From: Mycobacterium vicinigordonae
Lineage (GTDB): Bacteria; Actinomycetota; Actinomycetes; Mycobacteriales; Mycobacteriaceae
Assembly: GCF_013466425.1 (NCBI RefSeq)
Contig: NZ_CP059165.1
Coordinates: 3,844,001-3,908,000, forward strand
Direction of reading: 5' to 3'
DNA length: 64,000 nucleotides
The notes beneath the pieces are model-generated. The model did no database searches and was not told the origin of the DNA. It saw only the letters and a program-made list of their open reading frames with translations. The translations under genes were made by a program, and so were the position numbers. Below are positions 25,969 through 35,794 of this stretch, piece by piece; position 1 is the stretch's first letter; each line of letters opens with the position of its first letter.

Positions 25969-27390
25969 ATGACAATCATGGCCCCTGAGGCAGTTGGCGA
26001 GTCGCTCGACCCTCGCGACCCGCTGTTGCGTCTGAGCAACTTCTTCGACGACGGCAGCGTGGAACTGCTGCACGAGCGTGACCGTTCCGGGCTGCTGGCC
26101 GCCGCCGGCACCGTTAACGGGGTGCGCACCATCGCGTTCTGCACGGATGGCACCGTGATGGGTGGCGCCATGGGGACCGAAGGCTGCCAGCACATCGTCG
26201 ACGCCTATGACACCGCCATCGAGGAGCAGAGCCCGATCGTGGGGATCTGGCACTCCGGCGGTGCCCGGTTGGCCGAGGGTGTGCGTGCGCTGCACGCCGT
26301 CGGCACGGTGTTCGAGGCGATGATCCGGGCGTCGGGCTACATTCCGCAGATCTCGGTGGTCGTCGGCTTCGCCGCCGGTGGCGCCGCCTACGGACCGGCG
26401 TTGACCGATGTCATCGTGATGGCCCCCGAGAGCCGGGTGTTCGTCACCGGGCCCGACGTGGTCCGCAGCGTCACCGGCGAGGACGTCGATATGGCCTCCC
26501 TCGGCGGTCCGGAGACTCACCACAAGAAGTCCGGTGTGTGCCACATCGTCGCCGACGACGAACTCGACGCCTACGCGCGAGGCCGCGAGTTGGTCGGATT
26601 GTTCTGCCAGCAAGGGCATTTCGACCGCAGCAAGGCCGAGGCCGGTGACACCGACATTAAGGCGCTGCTGCCCGAGTCTGCTCGCCGGGCCTACGACGTG
26701 CACCCCATCGTGACCGCAATCTTGGACTCCGACAGCCCGTTCGCCGAATTCCAGGCCAAGTGGGCACCGTCGATGGTGGTCGGATTGGGCCGGCTCTCGG
26801 GCCGCACGGTCGGTGTGCTGGCCAACAACCCGCTGCGGCTGGGTGGCTGTTTGAACTCCGAAAGTGCCGAGAAGGCAGCGCGTTTCGTGCGGCTGTGCGA
26901 CGCGTTCGGCATCCCGCTGGTGGTGATCGTCGACGTGCCCGGCTACCTGCCCGGGGTCGACCAGGAATGGGGCGGCGTGGTGCGACGCGGCGCCAAGCTG
27001 CTGCACGCCTTCGGCGAGTGCACCGTCCCACGGGTCACCCTGGTCACCCGAAAGATTTACGGTGGCGCATACATTGCGATGAATTCCCGTTCGCTCAACG
27101 CGACCAAGGTATTCGCCTGGCCGGACGCCGAGGTCGCCGTGATGGGCGCCAAGGCCGCGGTCGGTATCCTGCACAAGCGCAAGCTGGCCGCCGCGCCCGA
27201 GCACGAACGGGAGGCGCTGCACGACGAGCTGGCCGCCGAGCACGAGCGGATCGCCGGCGGGGTGGATAGCGCCATCGACATCGGTGTGGTCGACGAGAAG
27301 ATCGACCCGTCGCACACCCGCAGCAAGCTCACCGAAGCGCTGGCACAGGCGCCCGCTCGCCGCGGCCGCCACAAGAACATCCCGCTGTAA
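25969..27390 (+). CDS. accD6: Acyl-CoA carboxylase beta subunit AccD6
   Basis: The 473-residue carboxyltransferase has the crotonase-like double fold: WHSGGARLAEG and GFAAGGAAYGPA in the first half, and DVPGYLPGVDQEWGG and KIYGGAYIAMNSR in the second. It carboxylates acetyl-CoA to malonyl-CoA with the biotinylated AccA3 and so feeds FabD. The ATG start follows AGGAG. It is the last gene of the FAS-II operon. Confidence 0.96.
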   Translation: MTIMAPEAVGESLDPRDPLLRLSNFFDDGSVELLHERDRSGLLAAAGTVNGVRTIAFCTDGTVMGGAMGTEGCQHIVDAYDTAIEEQSPIVGIWHSGGARLAEGVRALHAVGTVFEAMIRASGYIPQISVVVGFAAGGAAYGPALTDVIVMAPESRVFVTGPDVVRSVTGEDVDMASLGGPETHHKKSGVCHIVADDELDAYARGRELVGLFCQQGHFDRSKAEAGDTDIKALLPESARRAYDVHPIVTAILDSDSPFAEFQAKWAPSMVVGLGRLSGRTVGVLANNPLRLGGCLNSESAEKAARFVRLCDAFGIPLVVIVDVPGYLPGVDQEWGGVVRRGAKLLHAFGECTVPRVTLVTRKIYGGAYIAMNSRSLNATKVFAWPDAEVAVMGAKAAVGILHKRKLAAAPEHEREALHDELAAEHERIAGGVDSAIDIGVVDEKIDPSHTRSKLTEALAQAPARRGRHKNIPL

Positions 27391-27431
27391 TTCATTGCCG
27401 CGGGCGTAACCACACCGCGAAATGCTAACCG

Positions 27432-28886
27432 CTAGTTCGCAGTAGCGCTTTCCTCCGGATCTCTTTGGGCACCGGCCAGCGCGTCGGCCTCCTCCTCGGT
27501 TTCCACCGACGGACCCGATCCGGGCAGCGGCTTGCGCGCGACTTCCGGCATGAACCGCAGCGTGACGAGGCCGACCAGGCCCGCCGCGATCAGCATATAG
27601 GCCGGCACCATCGGGTTGCCGGTACTCGAAATCAGCGCCTGGGCGATCAACGGGGTGGTGCCGCCGACCGCGGAGATCGCGACGTTGTAGGAAATGGCCA
27701 ACGCGCCGTAGCGAACACGGGTGGGAAATAGCGCCGGCAACGCCGAGGGCGTGGTGCTGTCGAAGCACAGTTCCATCAGACCGATGAGGAGCACACCGAG
27801 GAACACCACCGGGTAGATGCCGCCGGAGCGGATCAGCAGGAACGCGGGGATCGACGCCGCAACAAGCAGGCCGCAGCCCGTCCACATGATCGGTTTGACC
27901 CCGATGCGGTCGGACAGTTTTGCGACGAATACCACTGCGGCCATCAGGATCGCCAACACGATGACGATCATCGCAAGTCCGACGTTCTGCACTCCCACAA
28001 CCACTTTCAGGTAGGTCGGCAGGTATCCGGTCATCATGAAGTCGGCGACCTGGGAGGTCAGCACCAGTGCGGCGCAGATCAGCATCGGCCGCCACTGCTC
28101 CGCGATGGTATGCCAAAACTGTTGTGGGACATCATCTTCGGAGGCGCCGTGATCCAGATGGGTGAAGGCCGGCGACTCTTCCAGCCGCAGCCGCATGTAC
28201 AGCGCAATTAGCCCGAGGGGCGCCCCGAGCAGCAGCGGCACCCGCCAGCCCCACGCCAGCCAATCGTCGTCGGGCAGCCAGGCCTGCAGTCCGGTGACCA
28301 GGAATCCGGCCAATACGAAGCCGACCAGATTGCCCAGCGGCAGGAATCCGACCATCATCCCGCGTTTGCGGTCGGGTGCCTGCTCCACCAGATAGGTCAT
28401 CGCTCCGGTGAACTCGCCGCCGGTGGATAGGCCTTGGAAGACGCGAGCGATGACAAGCAGGACCGGCGCCCAAATCCCGATCGCGCTGTAGCCGGGCAGC
28501 AGGCCACTCAACGTGGTGCCGGCGGTCATCATCAGGATCGTGATCACCAGCACCCGCTTGCGTCCGATCCGGTCGCCGAGCGGGCCAAAGATGAATCCGC
28601 CCAGCGGTCTCACCACGAACGCGGCCGCTAGCGTGCCGAAGGTGGCGATCAGGTGTACCGCGCTGACGCTGTGCCCCGGATAGAACACCTGCGCGATGGT
28701 GGTGGCGATATAGCCGTAGACACCGAAGTCGTACCACTCCATGAAGTTGCCGATCGCGGTGCCCGCGATGGTCCGCGAGACCGTTTCCGGATTGGTGACC
28801 CTGATCTCGTCGCGGGCCCAGCGCTGCGGCGGGCTCTCGGTGTCCACCGGTGGTTTCTTACCCCAACTGCGCCCGGCCGAACCCAC
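27432..28886 (-). CDS. MFS transporter, metabolite:H+ symporter (ProP/KgtP-like)
   Basis: The 484-residue protein has twelve predicted membrane helices and the MHS-family motifs: GTAIGNFMEWYDFGVYGY at the first helix, RPLGGFIFGPLGDRIGRK between helices 2 and 3, and RVFQGLSTGGEFTG. Relatives import proline/betaine, alpha-ketoglutarate or other organic acids; the substrate is unknown. It starts 8 bp after glpD1 on the same strand, so may be co-transcribed with tetR-glpD1. This gene is not at this place in M. tuberculosis as I recall. Confidence 0.9.
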   Translation of the reverse strand: MGSAGRSWGKKPPVDTESPPQRWARDEIRVTNPETVSRTIAGTAIGNFMEWYDFGVYGYIATTIAQVFYPGHSVSAVHLIATFGTLAAAFVVRPLGGFIFGPLGDRIGRKRVLVITILMMTAGTTLSGLLPGYSAIGIWAPVLLVIARVFQGLSTGGEFTGAMTYLVEQAPDRKRGMMVGFLPLGNLVGFVLAGFLVTGLQAWLPDDDWLAWGWRVPLLLGAPLGLIALYMRLRLEESPAFTHLDHGASEDDVPQQFWHTIAEQWRPMLICAALVLTSQVADFMMTGYLPTYLKVVVGVQNVGLAMIVIVLAILMAAVVFVAKLSDRIGVKPIMWTGCGLLVAASIPAFLLIRSGGIYPVVFLGVLLIGLMELCFDSTTPSALPALFPTRVRYGALAISYNVAISAVGGTTPLIAQALISSTGNPMVPAYMLIAAGLVGLVTLRFMPEVARKPLPGSGPSVETEEEADALAGAQRDPEESATAN

Positions 28887-28894
28887 CGCCCCGC

Positions 28895-30442
28895 TCAGCC
28901 GGCCTCGGCCAGGAACTCTTCGGCGACCGCGACGACCTTATCGCGGTCCCGCGGCACTAGGCCGATGCGCGTCCGGCGGTCCAGGATGTCAGCGGCGTCC
29001 AGGGCACCCTCGTGGGTGACGGCGTACTCGAATTCGGCCCGGGTGACATCGATGCCGTCGGCGACGGGTTCGGTGGGTCGCGCGCAGGTGGCGGCGGTCA
29101 CCACGCTGACCGCCTCGGCGCCGTAGCGGGCCACCAGGGACGGCGGCAAGCCTGCCGCGGGTCCACCCACAGGTTTGGCGGGACCCGGGTTGGCCGGCGC
29201 GCCGATCAGCGGCAGGTTCCGGGTCCGGCACGCCGCGGCGTGCAGGTGGCGCAGGCTGATCGCCCGGTTCAGCACGTCCTCGGCCATGTAGCGGTATTCG
29301 GTCAGCTTGCCGCCGACCACGCTGATCACCCCGGTTGGCGACTCGAAGACGGCGTGGTCGCGCGACACGTCGGCGGTGCGGCCAGCTCCGGTGTCGATCA
29401 GCGGTCGCAGACCCGCATAGGAGCCGATCACGTCGACGGCGGTGACGGCGCTGCCCAGCGCGGTGTTCACGGTGTCCAGCAGGAAGTTGACCTCCTCCTC
29501 CGAGGGTTCGGGCACATCGGGAATGGGGCCCGGCGCATCCTCGTCGGTCAACCCGAGATAGATCCGGCCGAGCTGTTCGGGCATCGCGAACACGAACCGG
29601 TTGAGTTCGCCGGGAATCGGAATAGTCAGTGCCGCAGTCGGATTGCCGAACGCGGCGGCGTCGAACACCAGATGTGTTCCGCGGCTTGGCCGTAGCTTCA
29701 GCTCTTGGTCGATATCGCCGGCCCACACTCCCGCGGCGTTGATCACCGCTGCGGCCGCCACATCGAACGATTGCCCGGTGCGCTGGTCGGTGAGCGTGAC
29801 CGAGGTGCCGGTGGCCGCCGAGGCGGCGACGTAGGTCAGGATTCGGGCGCCGTGCTGGGCCGCGGTCCGCGCAACCGCCGTCACCAACCTGGCGTCATCG
29901 ATCAGTTGTCCGTCGTAGTTGAGCAATCCGCCGGCCAGACCGTCGCGCTGGACCGTCGGCGCCATCTCGATCACGCGCCGTGCCGAGATCCGCCGCGACC
30001 GCGGCAATGTCGCCGACGACGTACCGGCCAGCACCCGCAACGCATCGCCAGCCAGGAAGCCGAAACGCACCAGCGCACGGCTGGCGTGGCTCATCGACGG
30101 CAGCAGCGGAACCAGCTGTGGCATCGCGTGGACCAGGTGAGGGGCGTTGCGCGACATCAGGATTCCGCGTTCGATGGCGCTACGCCGCGCAATGCCGACG
30201 TTACCGGTGGCCAGGTAGCGCAGGCCGCCGTGCACCAGTTTCGAACTCCAGCGGCTGGTGCCGAACGCCAGGTCGTGCTTTTCCACCAATACGGTCCGCA
30301 ACCCGCGCGACGCCGCATCCAGGGCGATGCCCGCGCCAGTGATGCCCCCGCCGATCACCACCACATCCACCGGAGCGCCGTCGGCCAGCGCAGTCAGGTC
30401 GGCGGTGCGGCGCGCCGCGTTCAGCGCAGTCGAGTGTTCCAT
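28895..30442 (-). CDS. glpD1: Glycerol-3-phosphate dehydrogenase GlpD1
   Basis: The 515-residue flavoprotein has an N-terminal Rossmann FAD motif VVVIGGGITGAG and the GlpD features KHDLAFGTSRWSSKLVHGGLRY and GGKLTEYR. It oxidises sn-glycerol-3-phosphate to dihydroxyacetone phosphate and feeds electrons to quinones. The start overlaps the tetR stop (ATGA), so the regulator and enzyme form an operon, as for Rv2250c-Rv2249c. Confidence 0.95.
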   Translation of the reverse strand: MEHSTALNAARRTADLTALADGAPVDVVVIGGGITGAGIALDAASRGLRTVLVEKHDLAFGTSRWSSKLVHGGLRYLATGNVGIARRSAIERGILMSRNAPHLVHAMPQLVPLLPSMSHASRALVRFGFLAGDALRVLAGTSSATLPRSRRISARRVIEMAPTVQRDGLAGGLLNYDGQLIDDARLVTAVARTAAQHGARILTYVAASAATGTSVTLTDQRTGQSFDVAAAAVINAAGVWAGDIDQELKLRPSRGTHLVFDAAAFGNPTAALTIPIPGELNRFVFAMPEQLGRIYLGLTDEDAPGPIPDVPEPSEEEVNFLLDTVNTALGSAVTAVDVIGSYAGLRPLIDTGAGRTADVSRDHAVFESPTGVISVVGGKLTEYRYMAEDVLNRAISLRHLHAAACRTRNLPLIGAPANPGPAKPVGGPAAGLPPSLVARYGAEAVSVVTAATCARPTEPVADGIDVTRAEFEYAVTHEGALDAADILDRRTRIGLVPRDRDKVVAVAEEFLAEAG

Positions 30443-31014
30443 CAGGACAGGTATCCGTTCAGCGTGTAGGTGAGTTGGGCGGCTAGCGCCTCGTCGTCGA
30501 GGATCGGTTTGACGATTTCGGCGGATTGGATGGTCGATTGGGCGATCAGCAGGATCATGGTGGCCAGTTGGCGGGGATCGCCGTCGCGAACGCTGCCGTC
30601 GCGCTGGGCGAGCTCGAGCCGGGCGGATAGGCCCTCGATTAGGAACTGCTGGCTGGTGCCCAGCCGCTCGGTGATGTACACGCGGGCTAGCTCCGAGTGC
30701 ATCACTGACTTGATCAACTCGTCGCGGCGCAGCCGATCGGTGACTGCCACCACCTGCTTGACCAGGGCCGCGCGGTCGGTGCCGTCGAACGGCGCTTCCT
30801 GGACAACGGCCTGGATGTGGTTGGTCAGCAGAGTCGACATGATCGACTGGGTGTCAGACCAGCGGCGATAGACCGTCGGGCGGCTGACGCCGGCGCGACG
30901 GGCGATCTCGGCGAGGGTGACGCGATCGGCGCCGTAGTCGACCACGCAGCTGGCCGCGGCGGCCAGGATCCGATTCCCGGTGTCCGGATGTGCATCGTTA
31001 CTGATTGACACCAT
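30442..31014 (-). CDS. TetR-family regulator upstream of glpD1
   Basis: The 190-residue protein has the TetR HTH at residues about 14-58: ILAAAASCVVDYGADRVTLAEIARRAGVSRPTVYRRWSD in order. A helical ligand domain follows. I chose ATG 31014; only 17 bp separate it from the divergent oxidase, so upstream in-frame codons cannot be real. It probably controls both its own operon and the divergent gene. Confidence 0.93.
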   Translation of the reverse strand: MVSISNDAHPDTGNRILAAAASCVVDYGADRVTLAEIARRAGVSRPTVYRRWSDTQSIMSTLLTNHIQAVVQEAPFDGTDRAALVKQVVAVTDRLRRDELIKSVMHSELARVYITERLGTSQQFLIEGLSARLELAQRDGSVRDGDPRQLATMILLIAQSTIQSAEIVKPILDDEALAAQLTYTLNGYLS

Positions 31015-31031
31015 GTGTAATACTGTAACGC
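30996..31031. promoter_or_regulatory. Overlapping divergent promoters and candidate TetR operator
   Basis: The gap between two divergent ATG codons is 17 bp. TACTGT (31021-31026, + strand) and TACAGT (31027-31022, minus strand) each fit a TAnnnT -10 box placed 5-7 bases before an ATG, suggesting two leaderless transcripts with overlapping -10 boxes. An inverted repeat CGTTAC (30996-31001)/GTAACG (31025-31030) spans the region and could be the operator. Confidence 0.45.
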
Positions 31032-32642
31032 ATGACGCACAGCGAGGACCTTCTTCCGCCGATGAAATGGAACGCCTGGGGAGATCCCGCTGCGGCCAAA
31101 CCGCTCTCCGAAGCCATTCGCGGCATGCTGAAGCAGGTTGTCGGCCTCGAGGATTCCGACGAGGTGGAGCTAGAAGCCGACCAGGTGCGGCTGCGCCCGA
31201 GTGCCCTGTCACCGGCCGATCAGGACGCCCTGGCCAAGATCGTCGGCGCCGAGTTCTTCCGTACCGACGATCGCGACCGGCTGCTGCGGGCCGGCGGAAA
31301 GTCCACTCCGGATATGTTGCGCCGCAAGGAAACCGGTGTCCAGAACGCGCCGGATGCGGTCCTGATCCCCGGCGACGACCAGGCGGTGCTGGAGGTCCTG
31401 CGTTACTGCTCCGAGCACGGCATCGCGATCGTGCCGTTCGGCGGCGGCACCAACGTAACGGGCGGTCTGGATCCCGTCCGCGGCCGCTTCGACGCCGTGA
31501 TCTCACTGGACCTGCGCCGCTTCGACGAATTGCATTCACTCGACGAGGTGTCCGGGATCGCCGAACTGGGCGCCGGGGTCACCGGCCCGGACGCCGAGCG
31601 CCTGCTCGGCGAGCACGGCTTCTCGCTAGGCCACTTCCCGCAGAGCTTCGAGTACGCAACCATCGGCGGCTTCGCGGCGACCCGCTCCTCAGGCCAGGAT
31701 TCCGCTGGCTACGGCCGGTTCAACGACATGATCATCGGGCTGTGCATGGTCACCCCGGCCGGAGTGTGGGACCTGGGCCGGGTGGCGGCGTCGGCAGCCG
31801 GCCCCGACTTGCGACAGCTGGCGATCGGGTCGGAGGGCGTGCTCGGCGTCATCACCAAGGTGCGACTGCGCGTGCATCGCAAGCCCGAGACCACGCGCTA
31901 CGAGGCGTGGTCGTTCCCGGACTTCGCGACCGGCGTCGCGGCGCTGCGCGCGGTCACCCAGGCCGGTACCGGGCCTACCGTGGTGCGCCTTTCCGACGAG
32001 GCCGAAACCGGGGTCAACTTGGCCACCCACGAATCGATCGGCGAAGAACAGGCCGCCGGCGGGTGTTTGGGGCTGACGCTGTTCGAGGGCACCCCGGAGC
32101 ACGCCGAGAGCAGGCATGCGGAGACGCGGGCGGTGCTGGAGGCCCACGGCGGAAAGTCGTTGGGCGAGGAGCCTGCCCGGACATGGGAGCATGGCAGGTT
32201 CAGCGCCCCTTACCTGCGCGACTCGCTGCTGGCCGCCGGTGCGCTGTGCGAAACGCTGGAAACCGCCACCGATTGGTCCAACATCGCGGCACTTAAGGCT
32301 GCGGTCACCGAGGCGCTGACCAGCTCGCTGGGCGAATCCGGCACACCCGCGCTGGTGATGTGCCATGTATCGCACGTCTACCCGACCGGGGCGTCGCTGT
32401 ATTTCACCGTTGTGGCGGGGCAGCGCGGAAACCCGATCGAGCAGTGGTTCGCGGCCAAGCGGGCCGCATGCGATGCCATCATGGCCGCCGGGGGAACGAT
32501 CACCCACCATCACGCGGTCGGCGCCGATCACCGGGCCTGGATGCAAGACGAGGTCGGCGAGCTTGGTGTGCAGGTACTGCGGGCGGTCAAAGCGACACTG
32601 GACCCAGCCGGAATCCTCAACCCCGGCAAGCTGATTCCGTGA
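31032..32642 (+). CDS. FAD-linked oxidase, alkyldihydroxyacetonephosphate-synthase-like
   Basis: The 536-residue protein has a PCMH-type FAD domain (VVPFGGGTNVTGG, then GVTGPDAERLLGEHGF and YATIGGFAATRSSGQDSAGYG) and a C-terminal cap with HHHAVG, as in AGPS. Human and Dictyostelium AGPS exchange the acyl of acyl-DHAP for a fatty alcohol in ether-lipid synthesis; the mycobacterial substrate (Rv2251) is not known to me. The neighbouring glpD1 makes DHAP, which fits lipid-precursor metabolism. It overlaps the next gene. Confidence 0.9.
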   Translation: MTHSEDLLPPMKWNAWGDPAAAKPLSEAIRGMLKQVVGLEDSDEVELEADQVRLRPSALSPADQDALAKIVGAEFFRTDDRDRLLRAGGKSTPDMLRRKETGVQNAPDAVLIPGDDQAVLEVLRYCSEHGIAIVPFGGGTNVTGGLDPVRGRFDAVISLDLRRFDELHSLDEVSGIAELGAGVTGPDAERLLGEHGFSLGHFPQSFEYATIGGFAATRSSGQDSAGYGRFNDMIIGLCMVTPAGVWDLGRVAASAAGPDLRQLAIGSEGVLGVITKVRLRVHRKPETTRYEAWSFPDFATGVAALRAVTQAGTGPTVVRLSDEAETGVNLATHESIGEEQAAGGCLGLTLFEGTPEHAESRHAETRAVLEAHGGKSLGEEPARTWEHGRFSAPYLRDSLLAAGALCETLETATDWSNIAALKAAVTEALTSSLGESGTPALVMCHVSHVYPTGASLYFTVVAGQRGNPIEQWFAAKRAACDAIMAAGGTITHHHAVGADHRAWMQDEVGELGVQVLRAVKATLDPAGILNPGKLIP

Positions 32643-33583
32643 CCCGAAAGGATCCTGCCACCGGTCCGATGGGCCGACGCGAGATCGGCAGGGTGACCGC
32701 GCTGACCAATCCGATGTCCGGACATGGGGCCGCGATCGAGGCGGCACAACGGGCGATCGCCCGGCTGCATCACCGCGGTGTCGAGGTCGTCGAGATCATC
32801 GGCGACGACGCCCAGGATGCCCGTCATCTGGTTGCCGCCGCGCTGGACAAGGGCACCGACGCCGTCATGGTCACCGGCGGCGACGGCGTCATCTCTAACG
32901 CACTGCAGGTGCTGGCGGGCACCGACGTTCCGCTCGGCATCATCCCGGCGGGCACGGGCAACGACCACGCCCGCGAATTCGGCATTCCCACCAAGGATCC
33001 CGTGGCCGCCGCGGACATCGTGGTGGACGGCTGTACGGAAACCATTGACCTGGGCCGGATCACCGGCCAGGACGGCTTCCAGAAGTGGTTCGGCACCGTG
33101 GCGGCGACCGGATTCGATTCGCTGGTCACCGACCGGGCCAACCGAATGACCTGGCCGCACGGCCGGCTGCGGTACTACATCGCGATGATGGCCGAGCTGT
33201 CGCAGTTGCGCCTGCTGCCGTTCCGGTTGGTGCTCGACGGCAAACAGCAGATCGAGGCCGATCTAACGATGACGGCGTTCGGCAACACCCGCAGTTACGG
33301 CGGCGGAATGCTGATCTGCCCCAACGCAGACCGCGCCGACGGCCTGCTCGACCTCACCATGGTCAAATCGGAATCGCGCACGAAGCTGATCCGCTTCTTC
33401 CCCACCGCCATCAGGGGCACCCATATCGAACTCGACGAGGTGACCACCGCGCGGGCCAGCACGGTCGAAGTCGAGTGCCCCGGGATCAACGTCTACGCCG
33501 ACGGCGACTTCGCCTGTCCGTTGCCGGCTGAGATCTCGGCGATCCCGGCCGCACTTCAGGTGCTACGCCCGAACCACACCTAG
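32639..33583 (+). CDS. Lipid (diacylglycerol) kinase family protein
   Basis: The 314-residue protein has the DAGK catalytic core: TNPMSGHG, VTGGDGVISNAL (the GGDG ATP motif) and PLGIIPAGTGNDHAREF, then a beta-rich C-terminal domain. Rv2252, its M. tuberculosis counterpart, phosphorylates diacylglycerol and feeds PIM synthesis. I chose GTG 32639, which overlaps the previous stop (GTGA). Confidence 0.93.
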   Translation: MTRKDPATGPMGRREIGRVTALTNPMSGHGAAIEAAQRAIARLHHRGVEVVEIIGDDAQDARHLVAAALDKGTDAVMVTGGDGVISNALQVLAGTDVPLGIIPAGTGNDHAREFGIPTKDPVAAADIVVDGCTETIDLGRITGQDGFQKWFGTVAATGFDSLVTDRANRMTWPHGRLRYYIAMMAELSQLRLLPFRLVLDGKQQIEADLTMTAFGNTRSYGGGMLICPNADRADGLLDLTMVKSESRTKLIRFFPTAIRGTHIELDEVTTARASTVEVECPGINVYADGDFACPLPAEISAIPAALQVLRPNHT

Positions 33584-33680
33584 AGGCGTCGGCAAGGCAA
33601 CCCAAATCCGGGTAGGCGGGTCTGGCACGACTTACGCATATCTCACACATGTTTCAAGCGGAAGTCTTAGAGTCGGCTGA

Positions 33681-35597
33681 ATGTCCTATGTCAATGCAGC
33701 ACCCCAGATCGTGGGTGCAATCGCCGGGGATTTGGCCAACATCGGATCGCAGATCGGCGCCGCCAATGCAGCTGCGCAGGGCGCGACGACCGCCATCGCG
33801 GCGGCCGGCGCCGACCAAGTCTCAGCGGCCATCGCAGCAGTGTTCAGTGGGCACGCTCAGGCCTATCAAGCCGTGGCAGCACAGGCCACGGCGTTTCATG
33901 ACCAGTTCGTGCAGTTGTTGTCGACCAGTGCCCGGTCATATGCGAACGCCGAGGCCGTAAACGTCCAACAAATTGTGCTGTCCGCGATCAACGCACCCAC
34001 CGAGACACTGCTGGGCCGCCCACTGATCGGCAACGGTGCGAACGCCGCGGCCGGCAGCGGCGCCGCTGGTGGTGCCGGCGGAATATTGATCGGTAACGGC
34101 GGTAACGGCGGATCCGGCGGGGTCGGACTGGCCGGCGGGCCCGGCGGGGCCGCGGGGCTTTTCGGCACCGGCGGAGCCGGCGGTCAAGGCGGGCCGGGCA
34201 TGGCTGGTGGCACTGGTGGCGCCGGCGGGATGCTTTACGGGAACGGCGGGGCGGGTGGCGCCGGTGGCATCGCCGGGCCGGCCGGGGCCGGTGGCATCGG
34301 CGGCAACGGCGGCAACGCCGGCTGTTGGGGCAATGGTGGAGCGGCAGGCGCCGGAGGGCTCGGCGCGGCCGGCGGTATTGGCGGCACCGGTGGCCAGCTG
34401 GTCGGTGATGGCGGAGCCGGCGGAGCGGGTGGTGCCGGGGCGGCCGGTGGCGGCACCGGCGGGGCGGGTGGCGCCGGCGGCAACGCGGTGGGCGTCTGGG
34501 GCAACGGCGGAGCCGGCGGATCCGGCGGTACCGGCGGCACCGGTGCCGCAGGCACCAACCCGACTCTGCAGCCCCCGGTGACCTCTGCGGCCAACGGCAC
34601 CGACAACAGCGGCAATACCACTGGCCAAGCCGGCGGCGACGCCGCCAGCGGAACCTTGGCCGGACAGGCCGGTGGAGTCGGCGGCAATGGCGGCCTTATT
34701 TCCTCTGACCAAAGCGTGACGGGCGGCAACGCAGGCAAGGGCGGTGATGGCGGTCTCGGCGCGCCAGGCGGTGCCGGCGGGGTCGGCGGCAGCGCCACCT
34801 CCCGTTTCGACACAGCCATTGGTGGTACCGGGGGCAACGGCGGCGACGGCGGTGTCGGCGCGCCAGGCGGCCCCGGAGGTGCGGGTGGCACCGCCAACTG
34901 TTTTTCGTCGGCCGGCAAAGCCGGGACCGGCGGCCACGGCGGCGACGGCGGCACCGGCGCGCCGGGCGGTGCGGGGGGCGGGGGCGGCGCCGGAATCTCA
35001 AATGCGGCCGGCGGTCTCGGCGGTAACGGCGGAAATGGCGGCGGCGGCGTGGCGGGCAGCACCGGCGGCCACGGTGGAGTGGGCGGAGTCGGCGGACGCG
35101 GCGGCTTCCTGGTCGGCGACGGTGGTGCCGGTGGTATCGGAGGCGCCGGGGGCACCGGAGGCGCAGGTGCGGCCGGCGCGGTGGGCGGTGCCGGCGGCAA
35201 CGGTGGTAGTGCGGTCCAGTCGAACATTAACGGCGGCAACGGAGGCACGGGTGGGGACGGCGGCACCGGCGGCGACGGCGGCATGGGTGGTGACGGTGCG
35301 GACGGCGGCGCCGGCGGCGCGGGCGGGCTGTTTGGCCACACCGGTAGCACCGGAGCCGGCGGAATGGGCGGCACCGGCGGGGCCGGGGGCACCGGCGGAA
35401 ACGGTGGCGCCGGTGGCAATGGCGGCCCGTCCCACGGCCCCGGGGCGCCCGGCGGCGTAGGCGGCGTCGGCGGCGACGGCGCAGCCGGCGGAAACGGCGG
35501 TGTCGGGGGCTCCGGTGCCGCCGGCAGCGCTGGCACCGGGGCGACCGGTCTTGGCGGCGCACACGGTGACAGCGGCGCACACGGCATGCACGGCTGA
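33681..35597 (+). CDS. PE_PGRS family protein
   Basis: The 638-residue protein has an N-terminal PE domain (residues 1-100, beginning MSYVNAAPQ, with helix-turn-helix pattern and the ESX export signal Tyr87-xxx-Glu91), the linker GRPLIGNG, and then a Gly-Ala repeat region of GGxGG/GGAGG units up to the end. Such proteins are exported by ESX-5 to the surface. PE_PGRS genes are confined to slow growers related to M. tuberculosis, which helps place the organism. There is no C-terminal unique domain. The function of this member is unknown. Confidence 0.95.
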   Translation: MSYVNAAPQIVGAIAGDLANIGSQIGAANAAAQGATTAIAAAGADQVSAAIAAVFSGHAQAYQAVAAQATAFHDQFVQLLSTSARSYANAEAVNVQQIVLSAINAPTETLLGRPLIGNGANAAAGSGAAGGAGGILIGNGGNGGSGGVGLAGGPGGAAGLFGTGGAGGQGGPGMAGGTGGAGGMLYGNGGAGGAGGIAGPAGAGGIGGNGGNAGCWGNGGAAGAGGLGAAGGIGGTGGQLVGDGGAGGAGGAGAAGGGTGGAGGAGGNAVGVWGNGGAGGSGGTGGTGAAGTNPTLQPPVTSAANGTDNSGNTTGQAGGDAASGTLAGQAGGVGGNGGLISSDQSVTGGNAGKGGDGGLGAPGGAGGVGGSATSRFDTAIGGTGGNGGDGGVGAPGGPGGAGGTANCFSSAGKAGTGGHGGDGGTGAPGGAGGGGGAGISNAAGGLGGNGGNGGGGVAGSTGGHGGVGGVGGRGGFLVGDGGAGGIGGAGGTGGAGAAGAVGGAGGNGGSAVQSNINGGNGGTGGDGGTGGDGGMGGDGADGGAGGAGGLFGHTGSTGAGGMGGTGGAGGTGGNGGAGGNGGPSHGPGAPGGVGGVGGDGAAGGNGGVGGSGAAGSAGTGATGLGGAHGDSGAHGMHG

Positions 35598-35725
35598 TCG
35601 TGTAGCCGGTGCGCGGGACGCGTCGCGTTCAGCATGTCGAGTTCTCGCGAGACACCGATATCGCGAGCGGTGTATGCAAAGGCAACGTCGATATGCCGGT
35701 GTCAGCCAAGCCCGTTGGGTGACGC

Positions 35726-35783
35726 CGAGCAGACGTAAAAGCACCGTGGAACAGCTGTTCCACGGTGCTTTTACGTCTGCTCG
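35726..35783. terminator. 58-bp perfect palindrome between convergent genes
   Basis: Two 29-base arms are exactly complementary with no loop (centre between 35754 and 35755). It contains AAAAGC/GCTTTT, so each strand offers a stem next to a short U-run, and it lies between the stops of the PE_PGRS and DUF3145 genes. A bidirectional terminator is the simplest reading; a mobile-element-derived or protein-binding palindrome is also possible. Confidence 0.65.
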
Positions 35784-35794
35784 CGGGACCCGGG

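Noticed and set aside
34235..35635. Long proline-rich minus-strand frame opposite the PE_PGRS gene
   Set aside because: It is the complement of the GGC/GCC repeat of PE_PGRS and has no independent start, ribosome binding site or domain.
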